Assembly: GCA_943325655.2 (NCBI GenBank)
Contig: CALPQG020000139.1
Location: forward strand, 1-6,898
Source: Bifidobacterium breve
GTDB lineage: Bacteria > Bacteroidota > Bacteroidia > Cytophagales > UBA9547
DNA length: 6,898 nt
Reading direction: 5' to 3'
Notes under the pieces: generated by a model
What the model was told of the DNA's origin: nothing
What the model saw: only the letters and a program-made list of their open reading frames with translations
The model's database searches: none
Shown here: piece by piece, positions 1-5,973 of the stretch
Layout: each line of letters starts with the position of its first letter
Numbering within the stretch: position 1 is the first letter of the stretch
Program-made: the position numbers and the translations under genes

Positions 1-83
1 AATTCGGAAGCATAAAATACGGCTTCTTGAGACGATTTTTTTACAGTTCCATTGTCGGTTTCTACAAAAACGATTATTAACAT
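1..83 (-). CDS. etfA: Electron transfer flavoprotein subunit alpha, N-terminal fragment (cut by window edge)
   Basis: Reading the minus strand from the ATG at 83-81 gives an open frame of 27 codons to the window edge, beginning MLIIVFVETDNGTVKKSSQE. This matches the start of ETF alpha subunits, a short beta strand followed by an acidic turn and a K-K-x-S/T-x-E-A helix start. The alpha subunit carries FAD in its C-terminal domain and, with the beta subunit, passes electrons from acyl-CoA and other flavin dehydrogenases towards the quinone pool. Its position 105 bp downstream of etfB on the same strand is the classical etfB-etfA order, which is the main support. The FAD domain lies outside the window, so an intact gene cannot be confirmed. 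Confidence 0.85.
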   Translation of the reverse strand, partial: MLIIVFVETDNGTVKKSSQEAVFYASE

Positions 84-100
84 AATATTTTTAGTTATGA

Positions 101-193
101 ATTATTAGTGTTGAGTTTTGAGTATTTATTGTGGTAATCTTGAACTAGAGTTTTTTACTTAAAACTCATAATTCAAAACTCATCACTATTAAA
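101..193. repeat. Imperfect inverted repeat in the etfB-etfA spacer
   Basis: Positions 101-121 and 173-193 are inverted copies, matching at 18 of 21 positions, with about 50 nt between them. The right arm covers the etfB stop codon (189-191). A direct duplication of AAAACTCAT (161-169 and 176-184) lies beside the right arm. In the transcript (minus strand) the arms could pair and form a long A/U-rich stem between the two cistrons. No long T-run follows, so this is not a typical terminator. It could be an RNA-processing or stability element, or a remnant of a dispersed intergenic repeat. Confidence 0.55.
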
Positions 194-929
194 TGACTTT
201 CGCTTCATTTTTAAGCAAGTTTACCAATTCTTCTACATTAGCAGCATCCACTAATTTTACGCCTGATTTAGCAGCAGGGAGCTCAAAACCTTGAAGAATA
301 ACCAAATCATCTGCAGCGACAGGCGCTATTACCGCTAAAGGTTTTGTTCTTGACGACATAATTCCTCTCATATTAGGAATTTTCCATTCAGCAATTGGTT
401 CCTGACAGCCAGCTACGAAGGGTAAATTTAATTCAAGCACCTCTTTACCACCTTCAATTTCCTTAGAAACAGTAGCTTTATTGCCATTTAATTCCAATTT
501 CATTACCGGAGAAACACTTGGAATGGCTAATAATTCGCCCACAAATCCATGTACCAAACCTCCATTAAAATCAATTGATTCACGACCCATTAAAATTAAA
601 TCAAAGTTTTTATCTTTGGCATAATCGGCAATTTGTGTTGCTACAAAATACGCATCACTAGGATTTGCATCAATTCTTACCGCATCATCTGCACCTATGG
701 CTAAAGCTTTTCTAAGGGTAGGTTCGGTATCTGCCTCCCCAACATTTAATACTGTAATTTGAACTGAGGCATCTGCTTCTTTAAACTCTACTGCTCTAGC
801 CAAGGCATATTCATCATAAGGACCTATAATAAATTGAACTCCTGCTGCATTTAGTTTAGTATTGTTGTCAGTAAATGCTATTTTTGTTGTTGTGTCAGGT
901 ACATGACTGATGCAAACCAGAATCTTCAT
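189..929 (-). CDS. etfB: Electron transfer flavoprotein subunit beta
   Basis: This 246-residue protein has the usual length of ETF beta/FixA. It forms the heterodimer with EtfA that accepts electrons from flavin dehydrogenases in the cytoplasm; in canonical ETFs the beta subunit binds a structural AMP. Family marks visible are the N-terminal MKILVCISHVPDT strand, LRKALAIGADDAVRI (72-86), the nucleotide-site segment DLILMGRESIDFNGG (110-124), a near match to the ETF-beta signature at 154-173 (V-x-K-x2-E-G-G-x-E-x-L-x4-P), and NMRGIMSSRTKPL (186-198). The start is set at the ATG at 929-927. One codon upstream an in-frame GTG (932-930) would add a single residue, but the ATG gives the family's normal MKIL beginning. 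The gene is followed by etfA and is probably co-transcribed with it. The FixA paralogue is less likely because no fixBCX genes are visible. Confidence 0.95.
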   Translation of the reverse strand: MKILVCISHVPDTTTKIAFTDNNTKLNAAGVQFIIGPYDEYALARAVEFKEADASVQITVLNVGEADTEPTLRKALAIGADDAVRIDANPSDAYFVATQIADYAKDKNFDLILMGRESIDFNGGLVHGFVGELLAIPSVSPVMKLELNGNKATVSKEIEGGKEVLELNLPFVAGCQEPIAEWKIPNMRGIMSSRTKPLAVIAPVAADDLVILQGFELPAAKSGVKLVDAANVEELVNLLKNEAKVI

Positions 930-950
930 CACAATATATATTTTGAGGGT

Positions 951-958
951 TAAATTTG
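951..958 (+). promoter_or_regulatory. Candidate -7 promoter element for the small TPR gene, in the divergent spacer
   Basis: TAAATTTG is an exact match to the Bacteroidota -7 consensus TAnnTTTG. It lies 41 nt before the ATG at 1000, in the spacer shared with the divergent etfB gene. No convincing TTG/TTTG -33 element sits about 19 nt upstream, which lowers confidence. The etfB promoter must also lie in this region on the other strand, where only a partial match (TATATTG, 974 to 968) is visible. Confidence 0.4.
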
Positions 959-999
959 TTTTGATGACAATATACGTGAATAATTGAAAAAGTTATAAA

Positions 1000-1323
1000 A
1001 TGAGCCAATTAAGATTAGAACAATTATTAGAATTTTATAGAGAAGATCCTAATGATCCTTTTGTGATTTACGCCTTAGCCACTGAATATCTTGCCATTGA
1101 CGAACAAAAAGCTTTGCAATATTATGAGGGATTGTTACAATGGCATGCCTACTATGTGGGTACGTATTATCATGCCGCAGCACTCTATGCAAAATTAGGT
1201 AGGAGAGAAGATGCAGAGAGAACTTATAAAAACGGATTAATTACTGCTCAAGAAATGAACGACACCAAAGCTTTTAGAGAGTTACAAGCCGCTTATCATG
1301 AGTTTTTAGGATTGGATGATTAA
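1000..1323 (+). CDS. Small cytoplasmic TPR-like protein
   Basis: The product has 107 residues, with no signal peptide or membrane segment, so it is probably cytoplasmic. Two TPR-like helical hairpins are visible. The first spans about 18-51, with A-x-E-Y and A-L-x-Y-Y-E spacing. The second spans about 52-85, with Y-H-x-A-x-L-Y-x-K-L-G-R-x-E-D-A-E-R-x-Y, which is close to the TPR consensus. A capping helix lies around 88-104. TPR repeats bind proteins or peptides, but no partner can be named. It is divergent from etfB with 70 bp between the starts. The ATG follows an A-rich leader without a clear Shine-Dalgarno site, as is normal in this phylum. The frame is intact and the residue pattern is protein-like; the specific function is unknown. 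Confidence 0.85.
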   Translation: MSQLRLEQLLEFYREDPNDPFVIYALATEYLAIDEQKALQYYEGLLQWHAYYVGTYYHAAALYAKLGRREDAERTYKNGLITAQEMNDTKAFRELQAAYHEFLGLDD

Positions 1324-1330
1324 GTTTTCT

Positions 1331-1497
1331 GTTTTCAAGTTTACGGTTATCATGTTTTGTTTTAATCAATTTAATTCCAAAGTTGGTTCGTGAGGACACG
1401 AACCAATGCAGAGAAATGTATAAACTAAAAACCCTCAATTTGTAAGCTAATTTTAATAAAATACAAGTCCTAAACTTGTAAACCGTTAACTGAAAAC
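1331..1497. repeat. Foldback element with imperfect terminal inverted repeats
   Basis: The arm at 1331-1352 is complementary to 1477-1497 at 18 of 22 aligned columns with one gap. The common core is AACCGT, followed by AACT and GAAAAC. About 124 nt lie between the arms and include the perfect hairpin at 1383-1406. This layout resembles a small non-autonomous or REP-type intergenic element. There is no open frame inside and no clear target-site duplication outside, so mobility is only a guess. Confidence 0.4.
1383..1406. repeat. Perfect 10-bp hairpin, loop AGGA
   Basis: TTGGTTCGTG (1383-1392) and CACGAACCAA (1397-1406) are perfect reverse complements around the tetranucleotide AGGA. The stem is clearly richer in G+C than its AT-rich surroundings, so it stands out as a conserved or recently arrived structure. 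It lacks a downstream T-run on either strand, which argues against an intrinsic terminator. A dispersed intergenic hairpin of REP type is the simplest reading; an operator or RNA-stability element is also possible. Confidence 0.75.
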
Positions 1498-1644
1498 TTG
1501 ATAAGAACTAAGAACTGTTTGAAGTGATGATTTCAATTTCAGGACTATCAGTGAAGTAGTTTTTTAACATGATAACTTGACGAGCGAAAACTTGTAAACT
1601 ACAAAGAATTGATGTATCTTGGAAGCTCTTTGATAGATGTTAGA

Positions 1645-1851
1645 ATGAGTAAAATTCAATTGGTGATCGTTGGTATTCTATTGGTATTTGGCACAGGGTG
1701 TCATTTATTAGTAAGGCGATGCAAAATCAAATCTTGCCAGATCAGAACTATTCATATTCATAGAGGAGTTGAATTTAGAGGAAGCCCCTGGTACAAAAAC
1801 CAAAACCCCAAAACAGGTGAAGGTTTCCCCAAAATTATTAATGACAAATAA
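1645..1851 (+). CDS. Small uncharacterised lipoprotein-like or membrane-anchored protein
   Basis: I do not recognise a named family. From the ATG at 1645 the protein has 68 residues. It starts MSKIQLVIVGILLVFGTGC, a hydrophobic stretch ending in a lipobox-like G-T-G-C with Cys19, suggesting a lipoprotein. The box is imperfect because -3 is Gly rather than Leu/Val/Ile. Arg24, Arg25, Lys27 and Lys29 follow immediately, so a single membrane anchor with a cytoplasmic C-terminus is an alternative. The rest is basic, with Cys26, Cys31, His37 and His39, then R-G-S-P-W-Y-K-N-Q-N-P-K-T-G-E-G. This Gly/Pro/Trp/Asn-rich tail looks like a real conserved domain. An in-frame ATG at 1612 would add 11 residues before the hydrophobic segment and spoil the signal, so 1645 is preferred. 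It lies 79 bp before gyrA on the same strand and may share its transcript. Confidence 0.6.
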   Translation: MSKIQLVIVGILLVFGTGCHLLVRRCKIKSCQIRTIHIHRGVEFRGSPWYKNQNPKTGEGFPKIINDK

Positions 1852-1857
1852 TACACC

Positions 1858-1899
1858 TAAGAATTACTGAGAATCAATTTATTAAATATTGAATTCTTA
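1858..1899 (+). promoter_or_regulatory. Inverted repeat in the gyrA leader
   Basis: TAAGAATT (1858-1865) and AATTCTTA (1892-1899) are perfect 8-bp inverted copies, ending 31 nt before the gyrA start. A second possible pairing, TCAAT (1874-1878) with ATTGA (1888-1892), overlaps it by one base. The whole stretch is A/T only or nearly so, where such repeats arise easily by chance. It may be a leader hairpin, an operator, or simply part of an AT-rich promoter; no clear TAnnTTTG element is present. Confidence 0.25.
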
Positions 1900-1930
1900 A
1901 AAATTATAAACAAAAAGAATACAAATTATT

Positions 1931-4558
1931 ATGTCTGAAGAAGTTAAAGATACAAACAGTGGGAACATTATTCCCATCAATCTTGAAGATGAAATGCGCT
2001 CTGCCTATATAGATTATTCTATGTCTGTTATCGTTTCAAGAGCCTTGCCTGATGTGCGTGATGGTTTAAAGCCTGTACACAGAAGAGTACTTTATGGTAT
2101 GCAAGATTTAGGTGTATCTTACAACAAAGCCTATAAAAAATCTGCCAGAATTGTTGGGGAGGTTTTGGGTAAGTACCATCCTCATGGGGATACTTCAGTA
2201 TATGACGCCATGGTACGTATGGCCCAACCTTGGTCATTGCGCTATCCATTGGTTGATGGACAAGGTAACTTTGGCTCTATCGATGGTGACTCTCCAGCGG
2301 CCATGCGTTATACAGAAGCGCGTTTAAAAAGAATTGCTGACGAGATGTTGGGCGATATCAACAAAAATACCGTTGATTTTCAATCTAACTTTGATGATTC
2401 TTTACAAGAACCAACCGTATTGCCTGCAAAAATTCCTAATCTTTTGGTAAATGGTACTACCGGTATTGCAGTAGGGATGGCGACCAATATGGCACCTCAC
2501 AACTTAACGGAAGTAATCAATGGGGTTGTTGCCTATATCGACAATAATGAAATTACGATTACCGAATTGATGGAACACATCAAAGGTCCTGATTTCCCAA
2601 CTGCAGGTACCATTTATGGTATGCAAGGGGTGAAAGCGGCCTTTGAAACAGGTAGAGGTAGGGTCGTGGTGAGAGCTAACGCCACTTTTGAAACCAGCAA
2701 AACAGGCAGAGAGCAAATCGTTATTCATGACATTCCTTATATGGTCAATAAGGCAAACATGATTGAAAAAACGGCTGCATTGGTGAATGAGAAAAAAATC
2801 GAAGGCATTGCGGAAATCAGAGATGAATCAGACAGAGATGGTTTGCGAATCGTGTATGATTTAAAACGTGATGCTGTCCCTAACGTCGTTTTAAATAACC
2901 TTTATAAATATACCCAACTTCAAAATTCATTTAGTGTAAACAATATTGCTTTGGTTCATGGTAGACCAATGATGTTGAACCTAAAAGATTTGATTAAATA
3001 TTTTGTAGAACACCGTCATGAAGTCATTGTAAGACGTACCAAATACGATTTGGAAGAAGCGCAAAAACGTGCACATATCTTACAAGGCTATTTGATTGCT
3101 TTGGATAACCTTGATGCGGTAATCAAGTTAATCCGTGATTCTAAAGATCCTGAAGAAGCTAAGATTGGTTTAGTTACAAATTTTGAATTGTCCGAAATTC
3201 AAGCCAAAGCTATTTTGGAAATGCGTTTACAACGTCTTACAGGCATGGAGCGTGATAAGATTGTGAAGGAATACGAAGAAATCATGAAGTTAATTGATTA
3301 CTTAAATGAAATCTTAAATAGCTTCGAACTTCGTATGAAAATCATTACTGATGAGCTGATTGAAGTAAGAGACCGTTATGGTGATGAGCGTCGTACGCAA
3401 ATCGTTTTCTCTGCGGAAGAATTTAGTATGGAAGACATGATTGCCGATGAAGACATGGTTATTACGATTTCAAAAGAAGGCTATATTAAAAGGACTTCTT
3501 TGGTAGAATACAAAACCCAAAATAGAGGAGGACGTGGTTCAAGAGGTGTAAGCATGAAAAATGATGACTATACCGAACAACTTTTTGTAGCCAATACACA
3601 CTCTTATTTATTGATTTTCACCGAAAAAGGTAAAGTATTCTGGGTGAAAGTATATGAAATCCCAGAAGGTGGCAAAACATCTAAAGGAAGAAATTTACAA
3701 AACGTAATCAATATTGACCAAGACGATAAGGCATTAGCGATTATCAATATCAATGACCTCACCAATCCTGATTATAACAACAACCATTATTTGGTAATGT
3801 GTACTGTAAAAGGTACCATTAAGAAAACATCTTTAGAAGCATTCTCCAGACCAAGATCTAATGGTATTACTGCTATTGGTATTCATGAAGGAGATCAATT
3901 GTTGGATGTTAAACTTTGTGGCCCTGGAGATGAAATTGTTATTGCATTAAAATCAGGACGTTCAATCAGGTTTATTGAATCTAATGTTCGTGCGATGGGT
4001 AGAACGGCCTCAGGTGTTCGCGGTATTCGATTAGCCAATGCTGAAGACAGGGTTGTAGGTATTGCTACATTAAGTAATCCAGAACAATCGTTGTTGGTGG
4101 TTTCTCAAAAAGGCTATGGTAAACGTACTTCTATTGAACATTATAGAATTACCAAACGTGGTGGAAAAGGCGTAAGGACATTGAATGTTACTGAAAAAAC
4201 TGGCCAATTGATTGGTATTTTAGATGTAGAAGATACAGATGACTTGATGATTATCAATAAATCAGGGGTTATTATCCGTTTAGCAGTTTCTAAAATTCGT
4301 GAAATAGGCAGGGTTTCTCAAGGCGTTAGGTTGATAAAACTGGATGAATCAGATGAAATTTCATCTATCGCCAAAATTAAAAACATTGAAGATGAGGAAG
4401 ATGCAGTGGAAGAAGACGCCGATGCTCTAAGTGCTATTCTGGTTGTAGGTGATGAAGCTGAAGAATTAGAACCTATTGCAGAAGAAGAGGAAGAAGAAGA
4501 AGAGGATGAAGAAGAATCTGAAGAGGAATCAGGAGAAGAAACCGATACTAAAGAATAA
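1931..4558 (+). CDS. gyrA: DNA gyrase subunit A
   Basis: This 875-residue protein is the DNA-breaking and rejoining subunit of gyrase, a type IIA topoisomerase that introduces negative supercoils as an A2B2 complex with GyrB. The winged-helix and tower part covers about 20-370, with the KYHPHGD segment (81-87) and the active-site Tyr127 in AAMRYTEARL (Arg126 before it). Coiled-coil and exit gate follow to about 500. The C-terminal DNA-wrapping beta-pinwheel (about 505-820) contains the GyrA box Q-N-R-G-G-R-G (530-536), which favours GyrA over ParC, and a second box-like K-R-G-G-K-G (742-747). Thr88 and Asp92 match E. coli Ser83 and Asp87, the main quinolone-contact positions. Residues 819-875 form a strongly acidic tail. 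gyrB is not adjacent. The gene ends in a strong terminator. The ATG at 1931 gives a short polar leader before the conserved INLEDEMRSAYIDYSMSVI start. Confidence 0.98.
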   Translation: MSEEVKDTNSGNIIPINLEDEMRSAYIDYSMSVIVSRALPDVRDGLKPVHRRVLYGMQDLGVSYNKAYKKSARIVGEVLGKYHPHGDTSVYDAMVRMAQPWSLRYPLVDGQGNFGSIDGDSPAAMRYTEARLKRIADEMLGDINKNTVDFQSNFDDSLQEPTVLPAKIPNLLVNGTTGIAVGMATNMAPHNLTEVINGVVAYIDNNEITITELMEHIKGPDFPTAGTIYGMQGVKAAFETGRGRVVVRANATFETSKTGREQIVIHDIPYMVNKANMIEKTAALVNEKKIEGIAEIRDESDRDGLRIVYDLKRDAVPNVVLNNLYKYTQLQNSFSVNNIALVHGRPMMLNLKDLIKYFVEHRHEVIVRRTKYDLEEAQKRAHILQGYLIALDNLDAVIKLIRDSKDPEEAKIGLVTNFELSEIQAKAILEMRLQRLTGMERDKIVKEYEEIMKLIDYLNEILNSFELRMKIITDELIEVRDRYGDERRTQIVFSAEEFSMEDMIADEDMVITISKEGYIKRTSLVEYKTQNRGGRGSRGVSMKNDDYTEQLFVANTHSYLLIFTEKGKVFWVKVYEIPEGGKTSKGRNLQNVINIDQDDKALAIININDLTNPDYNNNHYLVMCTVKGTIKKTSLEAFSRPRSNGITAIGIHEGDQLLDVKLCGPGDEIVIALKSGRSIRFIESNVRAMGRTASGVRGIRLANAEDRVVGIATLSNPEQSLLVVSQKGYGKRTSIEHYRITKRGGKGVRTLNVTEKTGQLIGILDVEDTDDLMIINKSGVIIRLAVSKIREIGRVSQGVRLIKLDESDEISSIAKIKNIEDEEDAVEEDADALSAILVVGDEAEELEPIAEEEEEEEEDEEESEEESGEETDTKE

Positions 4559-4598
4559 TCTTTTTCTTAGTATTATTCAACATAATTAATTTATATTT

Positions 4599-4635
4599 AA
4601 AACCTGTATGTGATCCGTCATATACAGGTTTTTTT
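4599..4635 (+). terminator. Strong intrinsic terminator after gyrA
   Basis: A 15-bp stem (4599-4613 with 4618-4632) closes on the loop TCCG, a UNCG-type tetraloop. It contains one G-T wobble (4610-4621). The 3' side runs into seven consecutive T's (4629-4635). It starts 40 nt after the gyrA stop codon. The AAAA at the 5' foot pairs with the start of the T-run, so the hairpin may also work partly on the opposite strand. The next gene starts 24 nt beyond it. Confidence 0.92.
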
Positions 4636-4659
4636 ATTGCAAACAAATCAATTAAGTAT

Positions 4660-5790
4660 ATGAAATATAAACACTTATCAATAGTTTCCATATTGTTCAT
4701 TACAATGACACAGGGTATCTTTGCTCAAAACTCAGCCATTGTAAATGCCATTTTTTACAAAAGGGATAGCAATTTTGTGAAGGCCAAAGAAGAAATTGAC
4801 AACGCTTGTGTACATGAGAAAACGCTCAATAGCCCTAAAGGATGGTATATCAAAGGAGAGATTTATGAAAATATTGCACTTTCCACCAAACCCGAAATCA
4901 CTGCTTTAGATACCAATGCAATAGTTACAGCCTACGAAGCCTATAACAAGTCTATAACTTTTGACAAACCAAATGGAGGTTATGCCAAACAAGCCAAGGA
5001 TAGGCTTGCCAATGTTTGGGTTGTGTTCATAAATAAAGGAATTGGAAGTTATAAAAACAAAAAATATGACGATGCAATAAAGTATTATTCTTTGGCTGTA
5101 AACATTAAGCCTGAAGATACAACTGCTTATATTTATGGAAGTTATGCTACCGAGGCGAAACAAGACATTACAGCATGTAATACAATTTATGAACAATTGT
5201 TAAAGTTGAATTATAAAAGTGTACTTCTGTATTTTGGTTTAATAAGGTATGCCAAAGAAGTTGAAAAAGACTATGATAAGGCACTAATATTGACTTCAAA
5301 AGCCAAAGCAATTTATCCTCACGAGATTACATTTATTACTGAAGAATTTAATATCTATCTGGCTCAGGGAAAGAAAGATTTGGCCAAACAAAAACTGGAA
5401 GAAGCTATTCAAAAAGACCCTGATAACTCTTTGTTATACTTTAATTTAGGGGTGATTACAGAACAGCTGGGTCCTAAAGAAAAGGCCCCGGAATATTACC
5501 AAAAAGCAATAGATTTAAACCCTAAAAACACGGATGCCTTGTTCAATTTGGGGGCGTATTTTTACCATCAAGCTGCTGAAATTTATATACAGACCAATAA
5601 AATGAGTTTCAAAGAGTATACTGCAAATGGAAAAGCGCTTGAACAAAAGGCCAATGATTTATTTAAAATAGCATTGCCTAATTTCGAAAAAGTATATGCT
5701 ATCAATGCCGATGCACAAACCAAGAAAATATTATTTGACATCTATAATAGACTTCAAATGAAAGAAAAATTGAATGAATTATTGAAGTAG
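4660..5790 (+). CDS. Secreted tetratricopeptide repeat protein
   Basis: The product has 376 residues. The start MKYKHLSIVSILFITMTQ, followed by G-I-F-A-Q, is a typical Sec signal peptide with probable cleavage next to Ala22/Gln23, so the mature protein should be periplasmic or attached to the envelope. After an N-terminal helical part (24-115), TPR-like hairpins are visible at about 122-151 (Y-K-N-K-K-Y-D-D-A-I-K-Y-Y), 155-187, 188-221, 222-254 and 257-289. The last is the best match, with L-Y-F-N-L-G, Y-Y-Q-K-A-I-D-L-N-P. A final repeat (291 to about 350) is interrupted by an insert around 305-330. No catalytic motif is seen; a scaffold role is likely but the partner is unknown. The gene lies downstream of gyrA but behind a terminator, so it probably has its own promoter or depends on read-through. 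Confidence 0.9.
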   Translation: MKYKHLSIVSILFITMTQGIFAQNSAIVNAIFYKRDSNFVKAKEEIDNACVHEKTLNSPKGWYIKGEIYENIALSTKPEITALDTNAIVTAYEAYNKSITFDKPNGGYAKQAKDRLANVWVVFINKGIGSYKNKKYDDAIKYYSLAVNIKPEDTTAYIYGSYATEAKQDITACNTIYEQLLKLNYKSVLLYFGLIRYAKEVEKDYDKALILTSKAKAIYPHEITFITEEFNIYLAQGKKDLAKQKLEEAIQKDPDNSLLYFNLGVITEQLGPKEKAPEYYQKAIDLNPKNTDALFNLGAYFYHQAAEIYIQTNKMSFKEYTANGKALEQKANDLFKIALPNFEKVYAINADAQTKKILFDIYNRLQMKEKLNELLK

Positions 5791-5817
5791 AATTGTAAAG
5801 ATATTAGAACAAATAGT

Positions 5818-5845
5818 GCATCCAAGCTCATGGGAGATGCTTTTT
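5818..5845 (+). terminator. Probable intrinsic terminator after the secreted TPR gene
   Basis: GCATC (5818-5822) and GATGC (5836-5840) form a 5-bp stem, possibly extended by CA/TG pairs across a bulge, and are followed directly by five T's (5841-5845). It lies 27 nt after the stop codon of the TPR gene, the expected place. The short stem makes it weaker than the gyrA terminator. Confidence 0.55.
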
Positions 5846-5888
5846 GACTCTTTTATTAAATTTGGGGCAATCTTATTTTGTTAAATGA

Positions 5889-5902
5889 TTGATTTTAATC
5901 AT
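5889..5902 (+). promoter_or_regulatory. Putative FNR/CRP-family binding site upstream of the usp gene
   Basis: TTGAT-TTTA-ATCAT matches 9 of 10 fixed positions of the FNR box TTGAT-N4-ATCAA. A further ATCAA half-site follows at 5903-5907, and a wider inverted repeat, AAATGATT (5883-5890) with AATCATTT (5920-5927), surrounds it. It lies 72 nt before the usp start. Control of Usp genes by FNR-type oxygen sensors is known in other bacteria, for example Anr in Pseudomonas. The AT-rich background makes chance matches easier, and the regulator itself is not in the window. Confidence 0.45.
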
Positions 5903-5947
5903 ATCAAGTACATCTAATTAATCATTTTACAGAAAAGATAAACAGGA

Positions 5948-5955
5948 TAAATTTG
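5948..5955 (+). promoter_or_regulatory. Candidate -7 promoter element for the usp gene
   Basis: TAAATTTG fits TAnnTTTG exactly and would start transcription near 5961, leaving a leader of about a dozen bases before the ATG at 5974. The FNR-like box would then be centred roughly 65 bp upstream of the start, a plausible activator position. No clear -33 TTG is present, which would suit an activator-dependent promoter. A second exact TAAATTTG at 5857-5864 is an alternative that would place the box downstream of the start, in a repressing position. Confidence 0.4.
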
Positions 5956-5973
5956 GTTTAAATAAATGAAGCC

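Larger units (their letters stand above)
1324..1644. other. 321-bp non-coding stretch with hairpin and foldback repeats
   Basis: I find no plausible gene on either strand here. The stretch is AT-rich and full of related short words: GAAAACTTG (1492-1500 and 1586-1594), ACTTGTAAAC (1474-1483 and 1590-1599), a tandem AAGAACT pair (1503-1516), and an 11-bp inverted match between 1346-1356 and 1566-1576. It contains a perfect hairpin (1383-1406) nested in a longer foldback (1331-1497). The last 50 bp probably include the promoter of the next gene. A weak candidate is TATCTTGG at 1615-1622, with a TTG at 1592-1594 some 20 nt upstream. No T-run that would mark an intrinsic terminator for the upstream TPR gene follows the hairpin. 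Confidence 0.6.

Noticed and set aside
930..932. In-frame GTG one codon upstream as the etfB start
   Set aside because: It would only add one residue before MKIL; the ATG at 929-927 gives the family's usual N-terminus.
961..974. FNR-like site TTGAT-N4-ATATA in the etfB/TPR divergent spacer
   Set aside because: Only 8 of 10 positions match and the right half lacks the C and A that matter, so it is expected by chance in AT-rich DNA.
1612..1644. Earlier ATG start for the small protein before gyrA
   Set aside because: It would place 11 polar or mixed residues, including Asp and Arg, before the hydrophobic signal; the ATG at 1645 gives a normal signal-like start.
2028..2728. Open frames of 70-75 codons overlapping gyrA on both strands
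   Set aside because: They lie wholly inside the conserved gyrA coding region, lack recognisable features and are shadow frames.
4480..4506. Purine-only GAA/GAG tract as a possible frameshift or sequencing error
   Set aside because: The frame stays open through it and ends normally at 4558 just before a terminator; acidic tails are normal for GyrA.
4906..5196. Minus-strand open frame of 96 codons inside the secreted TPR gene
   Set aside because: It is the antisense shadow of a clear TPR coding sequence; the translation is Ile/Cys-rich with no family resemblance.
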